Shown in pieces: positions 9,341-20,329 of a stretch of 64,000 nt of DNA (position 1 is the stretch's first letter; the number at the start of each line of letters is the position of its first letter). The DNA comes from Pararge aegeria (Eukaryota > Arthropoda > Insecta > Lepidoptera > Nymphalidae): NCBI RefSeq assembly GCF_905163445.1, contig NC_053183.1:20398001-20462000 (forward strand), read 5' to 3'. The notes beneath the pieces are model-generated. The model made no database searches. It was not told the origin of the DNA and saw nothing but the letters and a program-made list of their open reading frames with translations. A program made the translations under genes and the position numbers.

Positions 9341-9580
9341 TAAATAAATAAATAAATATACTACGACAATACGCTATGCTTGTGTTATGGGTATTGAGAT
9401 AGCTGATGAATATTTTTTATGAATATAATACACATAAATACTTATTATATACAGATACAACCCAGACACTGAAAAACATTCATGTGATGAACACAAACAT
9501 TTTCCAGTTGTGGGAATCGAACCCACGACCTTGAACTCAGAAAGCAGGGTCGCTGCCCACTGCGCCACACGGCCGTCAAA
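9341..9580 (-). mobile_element. Family A tRNA-derived SINE, near full length
   Basis: On the minus strand the element starts 'tttgacggccgtgtggcgca', has an A-box-like 'tggcgcagtgggcagcgac' and a B-box 'ggttcgattcccacaactg', and ends with a (TTTA)n tail at 9341-9356. The body carries 'atgtttttcagtgtctggg' and 'gctatctcaatacccataac'. It lacks the 'ggggctagatggcgatg' block present at 14510-14530. It lies inside the 3' UTR of a family C LINE. Confidence 0.92.
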
Positions 9581-9640
9581 TATCGGCACTTATATTAGTG
9601 TTACATTTCAGCTGTATGAACGTGTTAAAAATACCCTTAT

Positions 9641-10468
9641 GGATAGCAACTGCAACTAATTGCAAAGATAAAACAGTACAAGTGTCGACACACGTGTACA
9701 ACTGAATAGAGATGCCATACTCAATAATACCACAGAGTAACATTGACAGAACTTTGTAGAATTATGTTAATAATAATATTTCAATACTTTATTTAATACG
9801 GAAATAATTATACACAAACAAGCGCTTCATAATTGCTTGTGATAATGTCTACATGACTAAAACATTTTTAAATTCTGAAAAACTGACTACGAAAATTTTA
9901 GTTTCATACTTGCTCATTAAATCTTAAAAAGAGCGACAGCATTGCAACGAAAAATAACCTGACTAGTCAATTGTCTCAGAGTACATATCCACACGTCTTA
10001 CCAAGACTCTTCAGTTGGAAAATTCATAGAGCATGCATATAACAAGACTAGGAACCCGAACGGGGCAGTAAACCGACGTAAACATAAATGTAAAAGCAAG
10101 AGCCGAGGTGTTTCTAGAATCACCGCGAACTTGTAAAGTTTGCATCGCAGTGCACAAACAATTTTACGGCCATGTAAAAGAAATAAAATACATGTGAATT
10201 TTTAAACCATACTGGAGACTGAAATTTTGAAGTTGTCTCTGTTTATTGGCAGTTTGGCTGTAAGTGTATGTGAATAGACAGAAATGTTATTCAAGAGTTT
10301 GCTACAAATACAAAATACATCCCGTATTTTATGGACGAATTTGATGAGTGATTTTGGACTAAAAAAATGGTGGCTGTCAGTTGGTTTTATTCGTGATTGA
10401 GTCTGAGGTAACACTCAGAAGTTTATCATTCATAATCTTTTTATAAAATATTTCTCTTCATTTTAAAA
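9641..10468. other. No recognised gene or repeat
   Basis: AT-rich sequence without strong ORFs. An 'atagagcatgcatataac' area and a GC-richer patch near 10055-10170 have no partner elsewhere in the window that I can see. Confidence 0.35.
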
Positions 10469-10540
10469 TATATAATTCTATCTGTTGCCCGCGACTTCGT
10501 CTGCGTTGGTTTTTCTTTTTTGATGTGGAATTCAATTTAG
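10469..10540 (-). mobile_element. Helitron 3' end, decayed
   Basis: 'ctatctgttgcccgcgac' followed by 'ttcgtctgcgttgg' parallels the intact minus-strand terminus at 36290-36325. The terminal CTAG has mutated to CTAT on the plus strand. 'tttttgatgtgg', found in both copies, extends the match. Confidence 0.65.
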
Positions 10541-10735
10541 TTGTAGTTCTAAAAAAAAAAAGTTTGGTATTCTTATAAAAAAAAACTGGTTTAGTTTTTA
10601 AAAAGTAATTTTCAACTCACATAGTAACAATATCTTAAAAGGACTGTCTGATCAGTCTTAGCTCCTTCTAACACTTACAAAGAATAGTAAACGTTAAAGT
10701 AAGAATCGAAATCGCATTGTTAGTTGATTTACATG

Positions 10736-10840
10736 AATGAATGAATGAATGAATACACTTTTATTGTACACCAAAGAAAAAAAAATAGATACAGAGATAT
10801 AAATATATATCAAGAGAGTACAATTTGGTGGATTTTAAAC
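10736..10840 (-). mobile_element. LINE 3' end with (TGAA)n tail
   Basis: (ATGA)n followed by 'tacacttttattgtacacc' is the reverse complement of a 'caataaaa' signal plus tail. The same terminus occurs at 20921-20960, inside a family C LINE. The remaining body is too short to classify. Confidence 0.55.
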
Positions 10841-11207
10841 CACATGCTAAAGGTTAACGAAGAACATTTCTTACATCAGCAAATCGGATCGGTTATCGGT
10901 TTGGGCGAAATTAAACACATATTTTAACCTCTATATTAAAAAAAATTATTTAAATCGGTTATGAGAAAAAACTAGAGTGTTAATAACTTAAGAATTAATA
11001 CTTAAGTATTAATTAACTGAGTGAAAAATAAACACAAATTAGACGTTGACGAGGGCGATAAAAGCTTAGGTACCTAATATTAAAAAAAAAATGTAATAGC
11101 AGCTCTGGGGTCCAGGATTGTTGGCAAGCTAGAAAACAAAACACAATGCACAAAGATTACGGAAATGGTCAGACAGGAACTTAAGTTTGTAACGAGCATC
11201 GCATCGC

Positions 11208-11282
11208 GCTCCGAGAGAAAATAAAACGCTGTCCACAGCGCGGGCTGACCTGACACGCGATTAAGCGATACAGCACACTGTG
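11208..11282 (+). repeat. CpG-rich dispersed repeat P, copy 1
   Basis: 'gagaaaataaaacgctg', 'cagcgcgggctgac', 'tgacacgcgattaagcgata' and 'cagcacactgtg' match 20330-20402 on the opposite strand. Both lie in locally GC-rich sequence. No ORF is shared between the copies, so it is likely a non-coding mobile repeat. Confidence 0.6.
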
Positions 11283-12599
11283 ATACCACAATATAGCTAT
11301 CACACAGTGGGAACTCGGAAACCTGCGAAAAACTAAGATGAGGTTGCCACTTTGCCTTACCACCTTGTTTATCAGCATCCTCCTACTGACAACAAATAGG
11401 TACTTCCAAGTGATTTCGCATTCATATATGCTGTCGAGACCGCTACTATTATAATGTATATGTAGGGTCTGATAACAATATATAACTTAACACCTTATTC
11501 TAATTTACCAATAACAATTTGAACATACAAGCATTCACACAAACATACATATCAACATTCACGAACTTACTTTTACGATCGTACCTACCGGTGTAATTCA
11601 ACCATAGTCCAAACGGATCTCGCAGTTGAAACGCTCAAACTCCCGACTGGTTTGATGACGTCGTCGTTCGCTTGTAGGCAGTCGGTACACTAACAGCCTA
11701 CCGGCAGTTCGCTGTTGGATTTGTGCACCAGTCGTGTCGCTCAATCTAAAACGTATGTACCGTATACGTATTTACCGTATACGTAAACGTATTTCTTATC
11801 GGCTCTACAATATTGTAAATATCGTAGTTAAGTGATCTGAACTACAAGTGTGTTTAACATTTAAAGCAAACCTAAACATCATCGGAAGATCATAACTCAC
11901 CAACACATTGTCCCCTTAACTATATACTTCATCATCACTTATCACCAGGTTTATATACCCCTAACTTATAGGGGAAAATATATCGGTATAGATCACTACT
12001 CTTTAAGGAGATAAAGCTGCTCTCATGCATAGCCTGAGGCGAGGCTCTCGGAGGTGGAGATTACCAATTTACTAACACTGGTCTGGGGGTACTCAGTGGT
12101 ATAAATGTTGTTCGTAATGTTTTGTTCAGTAAAAAATATTTGTGCGTAATTTTATTTATTTGATTGTTTTTTCATTACTTTACTGTGGAAAAATATATGG
12201 TGTGCAATGGGAACAGTCAAATATTATAGGATTCAATACACGTTGCACCAATAATGACTAAGTGTAAACCCGCCGTATCACCAGAGCTATGTAAAACGGT
12301 ACGGACCAACCGAATATAATTTTTATCGTGTTTCTACCTAAATTTTTAAAAAGCATATAAAAAAATACATTTTTAGAAATTTATAAATAGTGATGGTCAA
12401 GACATTGCTTTACTGTACTGAGATTGCTGAACTGTGGCTGAACTATGTGGATGTGACATACGACTACTACACGATATAGTTAGCACTATTAGCGACATAA
12501 ACGTGCGTTTCAACTGGTATAGTTGGCTATTTCTGTATTTGGAATTATACAGAACTCTTCACAGTCACTTTTGTTTGTTAGGAGTTAGTTGAAAGGACT
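11283..12599. other. Mostly unrecognised; CpG-rich patch at 11600-11760
   Basis: The 11600-11760 patch ('gatgacgtcgtcgttcg', 'gcctaccggcagttcgctg') contrasts with AT-rich flanks and could be a promoter or an old insertion. On its minus-strand exit there is a weak donor-like 'ggtaggtac'. Imperfect repeats of 'accgtatacgta' follow at 11759-11785. Nothing else is recognisable. Confidence 0.3.
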
Positions 12600-12720
12600 T
12601 AGAATAGAATAGAATAGAATTTATTTCTGTACCAGAACAACACAAACATACTTACATTACGTAACTTAAAATTTTATACTTAATTATTAATAGTTCTAGG
12701 CTCGTCGACAGGTTCGTGAT
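12600..12720 (-). mobile_element. LINE 3' end with (TAGAA)n tail
   Basis: (TAGAA)n followed by 'tttatttctgtaccagaac' is the reverse complement of an 'aaataaa' signal and simple-repeat tail. It lies head-to-head with the plus-strand LINE remnant starting at about 12724. The tails differ, so I treat them as two elements. Confidence 0.45.
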
Positions 12721-12723
12721 ATT

Positions 12724-13265
12724 GTTTTTTTGTTTAAAATTTTAAGGAATGAAATTGATACTCCAAAACTACTTAGTAGAATTGGTTTTGTTTGTCCAAA
12801 GAATATTATATCTAGGCGAAAATCCCCTCCATTTTATTTGCCCTTAGTCAGATCAAAATACGCTCTTAATAGTTATATTTATAGAGCTACTCAAAGCTAT
12901 AATAATAATTTCTCGGATTTAGATTTATTTAATCTTACTCTTGCTCAGTTAAAAAAACATCTTTATTCTAAATTCTAACTTCTAATTGTTCTACGTAAAA
13001 GTTCTACTTATGTTTTCACATATCCACTTGGATTGGATGGATATTGTTAATAAGGGTATTCCCTTATTTACATTATCTGTCAATAATATGTGTTTATACA
13101 TATTCTAAAGTTTCATAATTATGTTATAAGTTTGCTGTCAATTTTAATGTATTTCGTTAGATTTATTAGCGGCTACTTAATTGGTGTATGTGTTATTTTC
13201 TTTGTACTAATTTTAAGTATTAAGTATACTGTTTGGGCCTTAATAAATAAAATAAAAAAAAATAA
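12724..13265 (+). pseudogene. LINE ORF2 C-terminal end and 3' UTR
   Basis: The frame 12730-12978 encodes an 82-residue C-terminal segment ('KILRNEIDTPKLLSRIGFVCPKN', 'SPPFYLP', 'YALNSYIYRATQSYNN', 'LDLFNLTLAQLKKHL'). In my reading this is the post-RT tail typical of Jockey/CR1-type non-LTR elements. A stop (taa) lies just upstream of the frame, so the copy is 5'-truncated and not translatable as an element. The 3' UTR runs to 'gtttgggccttaataaataa' and an A-rich tail at about 13265. Confidence 0.65.
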
Positions 13266-14399
13266 AAAATAAAAATAAAAGTTCCTGATATGTCATGAAA
13301 AGTTTCTGACTAAGCTTAATGTTCCAGATACTACTGTACCCACAACGCTGGTGTTCTGTCAGTATCTATTGAGTGGAGGGAATTCCTGTTATGAAATCAC
13401 ATATTAGAAATAAAAAAACAAAAATAAATTTTTATAAAAACTTTTAAGGAAGTAAACTTCATAATGGAAAATACTTCACACTTACAGAAAATCAAACGTT
13501 TCCCACAGGATTTGTTAATTATCTTCAAAAACGAGGACGAAGCACGCGGGCAACAGCTAGTGGAATAATAATCGTTAAGGCCCTTCAATCCATGCTCTGT
13601 GAGAGAGGTGGCTTTTCACGGTAGTGGGATGATAATAAATGTGTGTTAACGAATATATTTGATAGAAGGGAATAAGTTGATAAATAATTGAAAGAAGCGG
13701 GCATTACTTTACAGGGCAGAGTACAGAAAATTAAGCCTAATTTTCATAATATAGATAAATAAAAGTCCAACTTCATGCCAACTATCTTAGCGGGTAATTT
13801 TAGTGTAAAAATAACATCCAACGACGTTAATAATGATTGACTAGCTTATTATGATCCGCTGAACTATTTATTTTTTAATTTGAGTCGGACCGATACGGCC
13901 AACAAAGTCTTGTAGCTCCCGCAGCGTCGAATCTCCAAATTCCTCTATCCTATCAGAAAGAAAGTCAGTATTCAGCTTTTGGACCTTTGCAAGTTGAGGA
14001 ACTTCTATATCTAGATACTGAAGGATAACATTAGGTTGACGGTTGGCTTCAGATTATTTCTCTCACAAAGCAGCTAGGTCTCGACCCCATATTCCAACGC
14101 CGCTCTGGCTTAACATGTGTTAACCCGAGAACAAAATTCACAATGTTACATTGCAATGGCAAACAATAAGCGACTACAAGTTTAATATTCATTCAGGCGA
14201 CTCTGTACGTTCTATTTGTCTCTTTCAATCGCATCCACAATGTTGCGAATGCAACTAGTTATTGTTGCATCTAAGTAATACTTTCCTTTCTTCTTTGGAA
14301 ATGCGATGCATCTATAATTTATATGTTACAGTGTATATTGTACAGTAGTATTGTATTACCTTTGTTATGTTCTAGCAGCGTCATTTGTTTTACCGAAAA
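13266..14399. other. No clear gene
   Basis: AT-rich with scattered GC-richer patches. A short family I piece is at about 13727-13757. 13890-14110 carries no repeat partner I could find. No coding. Confidence 0.35.
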
Positions 14400-14402
14400 T
14401 TA

Positions 14403-14830
14403 TGGTTTACCGTAAAACATGCTGTTGTGAATATCGTAACTGATTATTTTGTACTGGCACCTATTACTTAATTATAAATAAATAAATATACTACGACAAT
14501 ACACACATCGCCATCTAGCCCCAAAGTAAGCGTAGCTTGTGTTATAGATACTAAGGTGACTGATGAATATTTTTATGAATAACATACATAAATACTTATA
14601 ATATACATATAAACATCCAGACACTGAAAAACATAAATGTTCATCACACAAACATTTTCCAGTTGTGGGAATCGAACCGACGGCCTTGGACTCAGAAAGC
14701 TGGGTCGCTGCCCACTGCTCCAATCGGCCTGTCACAGTTATTCTAGATTTGGCCTTACTTTAGTAATAAGATAAACCTATAATCAAAATATTTGTATCTC
14801 TGTTGGATTACTAATAAATAAAAAATAAGC
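14403..14830 (+). mobile_element. Family L LINE-like 3' end split by a SINE
   Basis: 14403-14473 and 14733-14830 together match the continuous copy at 62998-63165: 'tgctgttgtgaatatcgtaa' before the break, then 'gtcacagtt', 'tctagatttg', 'taataagataaacc' and 'tgttggattactaataaata' after it. The gap is filled by a complete SINE (14474-14733). The closing 'taataaata' suggests a LINE 3' terminus; no ORF identifies the class. Confidence 0.82.
14474..14733 (-). mobile_element. Family A SINE nested in family L
   Basis: Near full length. The minus-strand head is at 14733, the B-box 'ggttcgattcccacaactg' is mutated to lack one C ('cggttcgattcccac' retained), the 'ggggctagatggcgatg' block is at 14510-14530, and the (TTTA)n tail is at the left end. 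The uninterrupted relative at 62998 gives the empty-site sequence. No clear target duplication remains. Confidence 0.92.
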
Positions 14831-16619
14831 TTTCTGAGCACGTTTTAAATACCTAGCATCTTCAGGAGATGTTGACTTAAGAACAAATAATTATTTTAAA
14901 GATATCAATTTTGCTTTGATGGAGGGACAAAAGTTATAATTGGGTTTTACTTAAAAACGAGAATTTGCGGTGTCTATCTTCGATGTTTATTAAGAAGCAT
15001 AGAGATATCTAGAAGTATGTTAAGAATCAATTTTAATTGTTATAAACATATTCTAAAAGTAATTACAAAACCAGACTTGCTAACCACCCGAATCACCTAG
15101 CGGTGTAACTTACCATGGCTGAAGTGGTTCGCAGATTAAAAAGACGGCATATATTAGATGGCCAAATGTGACATATGGGGATCTTCCTAATGGGGAAGCA
15201 ATCTTATCTTATCGCCACTTACAAAACCACTTACAAAACATCTGCTCATAGTCCACCGACTGATTGCATGATAAACACAAAAAAAAAATCTAAAAGTCGT
15301 TTAGAAATCACAACGGATCGATTGAAAATAGAAAACAATGAAATTACATGAGAATCAAATCCAACCCTAACTCAGGCTACACAAGATGGCTCCTTCACTA
15401 ATGCACAAGTTTTCATTTCGCAGCAATTTGCCTCGCAAATCGGATCCGGCTGCGGGGAGCCGCAGCCCCGCTGGATGAAAGCTAGACTTTTAACTAAACG
15501 GATTACCTAGGTAATCAGGCTACATACATGAACCAGCTATTCCTCTAAAGTTCTGTGTTCCTGGTACGCGTACTTTCGAGTAACATTTCCTCTAATTCGT
15601 TTTTAATGTTAAATGTTACCCCGTTGGCTGCGGATCTCACTAGGTCTTCTGGCGTTCTAGGTTTTGGGTTTAATTCTCGGGTCAGACTTAAAATGTATAG
15701 GTACCAGGTTTTTCTGATAATCTCCTGGAGTTAGCAAATAATTAACTGAGACCTAGATAGTCAGCAGCAAGGCCGATGCCCTGGTTACTATGACTCGCAT
15801 ATTGTGGTAATATAATCGTTAAAGCCCGCGAACTCGCTTTGGAGCAGCGTCGTGTAAGTGCAAATACCCTCTATCCTATGAAATCTTATGAAAAAGCTGT
15901 CCGCAGAGGTGGGAAATGGAGAGGATGAGCAGAATGAGGATTTAATTACTTTTCTTACATTTTAATCTCTATGACAACCTTTTTTGTAAGCTTGTTCTCA
16001 ATGAATGATTGGAATTCGCATAAGTTGAAAAATAGGTATAATTTTATTACCATTATCATCTTACAATTATTGTCAACGATTTAAATACACAATGTGACGT
16101 TATATAAAGAACAGCTAAGCATATCTACACAATAAAATTTGACCTCGATTGAGACTTTGAAACGATTAGTCTGGGAGGGGATTACACATAAATTTGACAA
16201 ATTATTCTTGTACACTTATTTCTTATGAAACAATAATAAAAAGTTTACGAAGCCTTTAAATCATTTATAGAGCCAACTGTTAAAGTAACATTTTATGCGG
16301 TCATTTCTGGGAAGTACTAAGATTTTTATGGGCAATTTGTCGCATAAATTTCAACTGATCCCAATCGTACCTCTAAAGTTTGATTGGAAGCTTTAATATC
16401 CTTTATCATACAAAACTTTTGAACAAAGGATAATAAGTCGAACAATGTGAAAAGTTTCACTGGTTTTTAGAAATTAATCAAATTAATATCTTTAATCAAT
16501 TATAATTATTAGAAATTATAAAGGTAAATTATATACTATTAAACCAAGACGTATTTAAGTTAGTATTCATGGAACTTTTTCTTCAAGTTATTGTAGTTTT
16601 ATTATTTTCTTCTGCTTTG
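14831..16619. other. Mostly unrecognised; possible old SINE at 15640-15790
   Basis: A small GC hairpin (arms 15448-15455 and 15460-15467, 'ggctgcgg') sits in a GC-rich spot. At about 15650-15700 'gttttgggtttaattctcgg' resembles a SINE B-box, but the rest is not matched in this window. Nothing coding is seen. Confidence 0.3.
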
Positions 16620-16639
16620 TTTGACTAGCAGTTACTTAC

Positions 16640-17117
16640 ATTTTCATGTACGGATCTGGGTTTGATTTTCTAATTGTGCAGTTTACTAGGCTACACAAAA
16701 TTGCAAATTCATTCAAGGGCAATTGTATATTATTTTATAACAAATTACCAAATGAAATCTTTGAGATGTCTCTCAATAAGTTCAAAGTTTATATAAAACG
16801 TAAGCTTATAGAAAAATCCTATTATAATATTAAGGATTATTTAAACGATAAAAAAGCTTGGGTGTGAATTGCTCTAGCTTCATAGCTGAATATATATTTA
16901 CTGTGAGATGGTGATAACAAAAAAAAAAAAACCCCGGCTAAGTTTGTTGTGGGCTCTTATTAGACCAGGGCGCGTTTGGAACCCTCGTAACTTTAGGTTT
17001 AAGTTGGCGAACGAAGTTATCACCATCCATCCCCTTACAATGATGTAAAAATTTATGTATGAACGTTTCATAAGTGCCTGTGATAGGCCTACATGAATAA
17101 AGAAATTTTGAATTTGA
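16640..17117 (+). pseudogene. Family C CR1-like LINE: ORF end and full 3' UTR
   Basis: The best copy of family C. The frame 16646-16867 ends in a block of aromatic and basic residues ('RLHKIANSFKGNCILFYNKLPNEI', 'MSLNKFKVYIKRKLIEKSYYN', 'DYLNDKKAWV'), the C-terminal signature of CR1/Zenon-like non-LTR ORF2 proteins in moths and butterflies. The stop is tga at 16865. The 3' UTR contains 'ggctaagtttgttgtggg', 'accagggcgcgtttggaacc', 'gttatcaccatcc' and 'gataggcctacatgaataaa', ending in GAATTT-type repeats at 17117. RT and endonuclease are absent (5' truncation). Confidence 0.82.
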
Positions 17118-17151
17118 ATTTAATAATCTCCTGTGTCTTTGACTTTCAAAA

Positions 17152-17193
17152 CGAAATTGTGCATTGTGTTATACAACACAATGCACAATTTCG
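17152..17193. repeat. Hairpin, 19-bp perfect arms
   Basis: Arms 17152-17170 ('cgaaattgtgcattgtgtt') and 17175-17193 with a 4-nt loop. It starts 35 bp after the tail of a family C LINE. Confidence 0.95.
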
Positions 17194-17281
17194 CAACTGC
17201 ATACGCAGTTTGCGTCACGTTTCCTATCTACAACTTTCACCAACGTCTTCACTCCAAGAACTGATAAACCGTTGATAAACC

Positions 17282-17342
17282 GCTCTTCGGTTTTGGAACC
17301 ACTAAACCTGGTTTAGGTTTAGTGGTTCCAAAACCGAAGAGC
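17282..17342. repeat. Hairpin, 28-bp perfect arms
   Basis: Arms 17282-17309 (starting 'gctcttcggttttgg') and 17315-17342 pair exactly around a 5-nt loop (ggttt). It is preceded by a short direct duplication 'gataaaccg' (two copies). Confidence 0.95.
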
Positions 17343-17377
17343 TTTTTTGCAGGCAGTACGTCTGTCAGCAAAAAAGC
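17341..17377. repeat. Hairpin, 10-bp arms, overlapping the previous one
   Basis: 'gcttttttgc' (17341-17350) pairs with 'gcaaaaaagc' (17368-17377). It shares two bases with the end of the 28-bp-arm hairpin. A direct 'agtcagtttata'-type repeat follows. Confidence 0.85.
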
Positions 17378-17399
17378 CAGTTTATAAAAGTCAGTTTAT

Positions 17400-18029
17400 A
17401 ACTGAAATTATTCTTTTTTGATAATACTGAACCGTAAATATTTACTATTATCCTTATATATAGTTCCTTAAAAATTACGGGATTTTTGTGTACATCGACA
17501 TTTTCTGAAAATTTTATAATAAAATTTACTTAGCGTATGTTGTTTATCTTTCTATTCAAATCATGCAAAAACTACTGAACAGAGTTTAATGCAGTTTTAT
17601 GTGATTATAGCAAATGAAAAACAATAGGACGATTTGTAGAAAGGGTATTAAGGTTTTTAAAGGAAAAGAAATCACATGATCAAAATCTTCAAAATCCGAT
17701 TACAATAAATCTTTTCTTGAATTGGAAAGGTTGTTATCAGTTTTGTTCTTCCAAAATTTTATGAAGGTATATTATTGAAGATACACGACAGAAATCCTAA
17801 GCGGATAACAGCAAGCCGCATGTTAATCGATCCGTTCGGTAAGCAACGTTGTTCAAAGTCTTGACAGGTATATATGTATACCCGCACACCTTAGTCGAAT
17901 ATGAGGTTGCATCCTATCTGTCCATAATATTCAGCAGTAATAAGTAGGCAGCTTATTTACTGGGGAGGGTAGTAGACATGTGTGTACCCTCCCCTGAGTA
18001 AGACATGGTGGGTAGACATGTCCGTGCGG
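17400..18029. other. AT-rich, no gene
   Basis: 'catgcaaaaactactgaacag' at 17562 resembles the internal motif of lepidopteran Helitrons, but no ends are visible. A tandem-like 'tagacatg..accctccc' area lies at 17965-18030. Confidence 0.3.
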
Positions 18030-18540
18030 CACGTATTTATTTATTTATTTTATTCAAACATCTTTATTGCGTAGTAAAGGAGAAATAAATAAATAAATAA
18101 ATAAATATAAATATACGACGACAATACACACATCGCCACCTAGCCCCAAAGTAAGCGTAGCTTGTGTTATGGGTACTAAGATGACTGATGAATATTTTTA
18201 TGAATTATATATACATAAATACTTAGAAAATACATATAAACACCCAGACACTGAAAAACACTTATTGCTCATCACACAAACATTTTCCAGTTGTGGGAAT
18301 CGAACCCACGGCCTTGGACTCAGAAAGCAGGGTCGCTGCCCACTGCGCCAGTCGGCCGTCAATAAAGAACATGAATAAAGTACATACTCCTAATAACTAA
18401 TATAATAAATTATTAAATGAGATAAATACAATAATAACCATTTAAATATATTTACTATAGATATATAAGTAAGGCTTTTGAAAATAGCTAGGGATTTAGA
18501 GCGACGAATATCGTCAGGGAGTGCATACAAAATATATTTA
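18030..18540 (-). mobile_element. Jockey-like LINE J 3' end, split by a SINE
   Basis: The left part 18035-18082 ('aaacatctttattgcgtag', 'aaaggagaaat') and the right part 18372-18536 ('acatactcctaataac', 'tttgaaaatagctagggatt', 'cgacgaatatcgtcagggag') match 45165-45604 on the same strand. The right part ends within the coding end of the LINE (minus strand LPDDIRRSKSLAIFKS). About 160 bp of the 45-kb copy is missing where the SINE sits. Confidence 0.82.
18083..18360 (-). mobile_element. Family A SINE nested in LINE J
   Basis: One of the longest A copies. It has the head with B-box 'ggttcgattcccacaactg' (reverse complement at 18285-18305), the 'gctagatggcgatgtgtg'-like block ('cgccacctagcccc' here) and a long (TTTA)n tail at 18083-18115. 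It keeps the terminal 'gacggccgactggcgcag'. Confidence 0.93.
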
Positions 18541-18599
18541 ATTATTATATGCGACATACTCGTAAAAACAAGATTTACTATTATGACCCACAAATATTT

Positions 18600-19639
18600 G
18601 AATACATTAAGGTAAAATTAATAATAATAACACGGTTGAAACCGCATGGCAGAGCTAGTTATATTCTAATAGCGAAAGTGTGTTTATTTGTGTGTACACT
18701 TCTAACGCAGTAACCGTTCGACGTGATTTTAAAGTAGAACTTTTTCGCAACCATGAAGTCGAGATAAAGTTATATAATATGTTGATAACGACTATGACAC
18801 CGGGAGGACTGAGGTGTATCGATAATGCAGTCATATTTATATCAAATACCCACCAACTCAATGCTGAACATTGGTTGTTAATCAAATATAATTTTAATTG
18901 TTTCTTAGTAAAATCATAATCGATTTAATAAAATAGCTGGTAAATATGAATTTATTTTTATCAAAACTTTAATTATTTAACCACTTTATAAAATTACTGT
19001 AACAATATTTTTTATTACATTTTACCCGCAATTGTTTTGATTTTTTATAAACTCTGCGGGAACCGTTAGTTATCCAGGCGTCTAAAGTATACTATGTCAT
19101 TCTCCAAGCCAGCTATATATGTGCCAATTTTTAGATTGGTACTCCGGTTGAGCCGACCATAGGTAACAAATAAACAAACATACATCTTCGCAATTATTAT
19201 ACCAGTATGGATTACGAAAAACCGAGATAGATAGTTAATTTTTACTTAAATGGTGTATAGTTACACCTTAAAATTTTTTAACAATGTTTGAACAAGTACG
19301 ACAATATCCCACGAGTGTAAAAATTACATCGTTTCGTTTATAAGTATATCAATATACAATTGCTAGAATTTTAATTCAACTGGTATTATAATTTGATTAT
19401 GTTTTTAATTTTACGTGGGTAATTTTATTTTTAATCGGTTTTTATTGAGGTATTGGTTGACGCCGGTTGACGCAAACCGGATTCTCCCCACCGCCTCATG
19501 TTTTTCTTGGGTGATTAGGTGAAGTGTTTTTGATATTATAGTTAACAAAAGAAAATTTATAAATTGTTATATTTATAGCGGTTGTGTTTCGGTTGGGTTT
19601 TTTTTTAATCCCGTGGAAACCATTTAAGAATATGGACAA
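18600..19639. other. No recognised gene
   Basis: AT-rich. A small overlapping open frame on both strands at 18655-18919 shows no domain signature and has AT-driven composition. No repeat partner noticed. Confidence 0.35.
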
Positions 19640-20189
19640 AGAATGACCTTTCAACTAACTCCATGCCAAAATCAAATTGATTGGCTTAGTTACAGAAAAA
19701 AGTAAGGACAAACAAACACACACTTTCTTATTTAAAAAAAGAGCTGAAATTAACAATCGACTTACCAGAAACGGACATAAATTAGTGATATCTGCATATC
19801 GTCTGCGAAAGGTGCAGCATTCCTTAGTCGGGTTGAGTATACGCTTTTACAACATGATTCCTAAGGAAATTCTTGACCTACCAATGCATACATTTAAAAA
19901 ATGTGTGAAAACGCATCTAGTACAGCGAGGTTACTATACATTTGATGAATTCCTCAATGACAAGGTAGATTGGAAGCAGCCAGCCTCGCTCTCATCTCCC
20001 GCAAGATAGAAAAATGATTGTAAATGTTGATGTTGAAAAAGAACAACTACTGAGTTTCTTGCTGGCTCTTCTCGGTAGAATCTGCTTTCCGAACCGGTGG
20101 TGGAGTCACTACAAATATACATACTTGACGTTTCAAAAGTGCTTATAAAGTAGGCCTACTTGAAATAAATGAATTTGAATTTTGAATTT
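19640..20189 (+). pseudogene. Family B CR1-like LINE: ORF end and 3' UTR
   Basis: The frame 19677-20009 encodes 110 residues ending 'FYNMIPKEILDLPMHTFKKCVKTHLVQRGYYTFDEFLNDKVDW', the same C-terminal architecture as family C (FYNxxP, KxxVKxxL, YYxxxxFLNDK), so both are CR1-like ORF2 ends. The 3' UTR follows: 'gagtttcttgctggctc', 'cggtagaatctgc', 'aaccggtgg', 'cttgacgtttcaaaagtgc', 'aggcctacttgaaataaatg' and a GAATTT tail. Catalytic domains are missing, and sequence upstream of about 19640 is unrelated. Confidence 0.82.
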
Positions 20190-20329
20190 ATTTAATATTT
20201 TTGTATGGGTAAGCAACAATTCTAGTCTCTCATCGCTATCCTTTTACACTGCTAATACAACACCAACGAAATGTGTAGCTAACTATCTGCTCTGGTCGCC
20301 TGTCAGTAACACTCGCCCGAGCAGGCAGC

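Noticed and set aside
9478..9580. tRNA-like box B and box A in family A SINEs
   Set aside because: The boxes recur at identical positions in many copies with LINE-like tails and no acceptor stem, so these are SINE heads, not tRNA genes.
12600..13265. Twin-priming inversion of one LINE
   Set aside because: The head-to-head pieces carry different 3' tails ((TAGAA)n versus A-rich after 'taataaata'), so two elements are more likely than one inverted copy.
15448..15467. GC hairpin as transcription terminator
   Set aside because: An 8-bp stem in a eukaryotic AT-rich context with no adjoining gene; no functional reading is supported.
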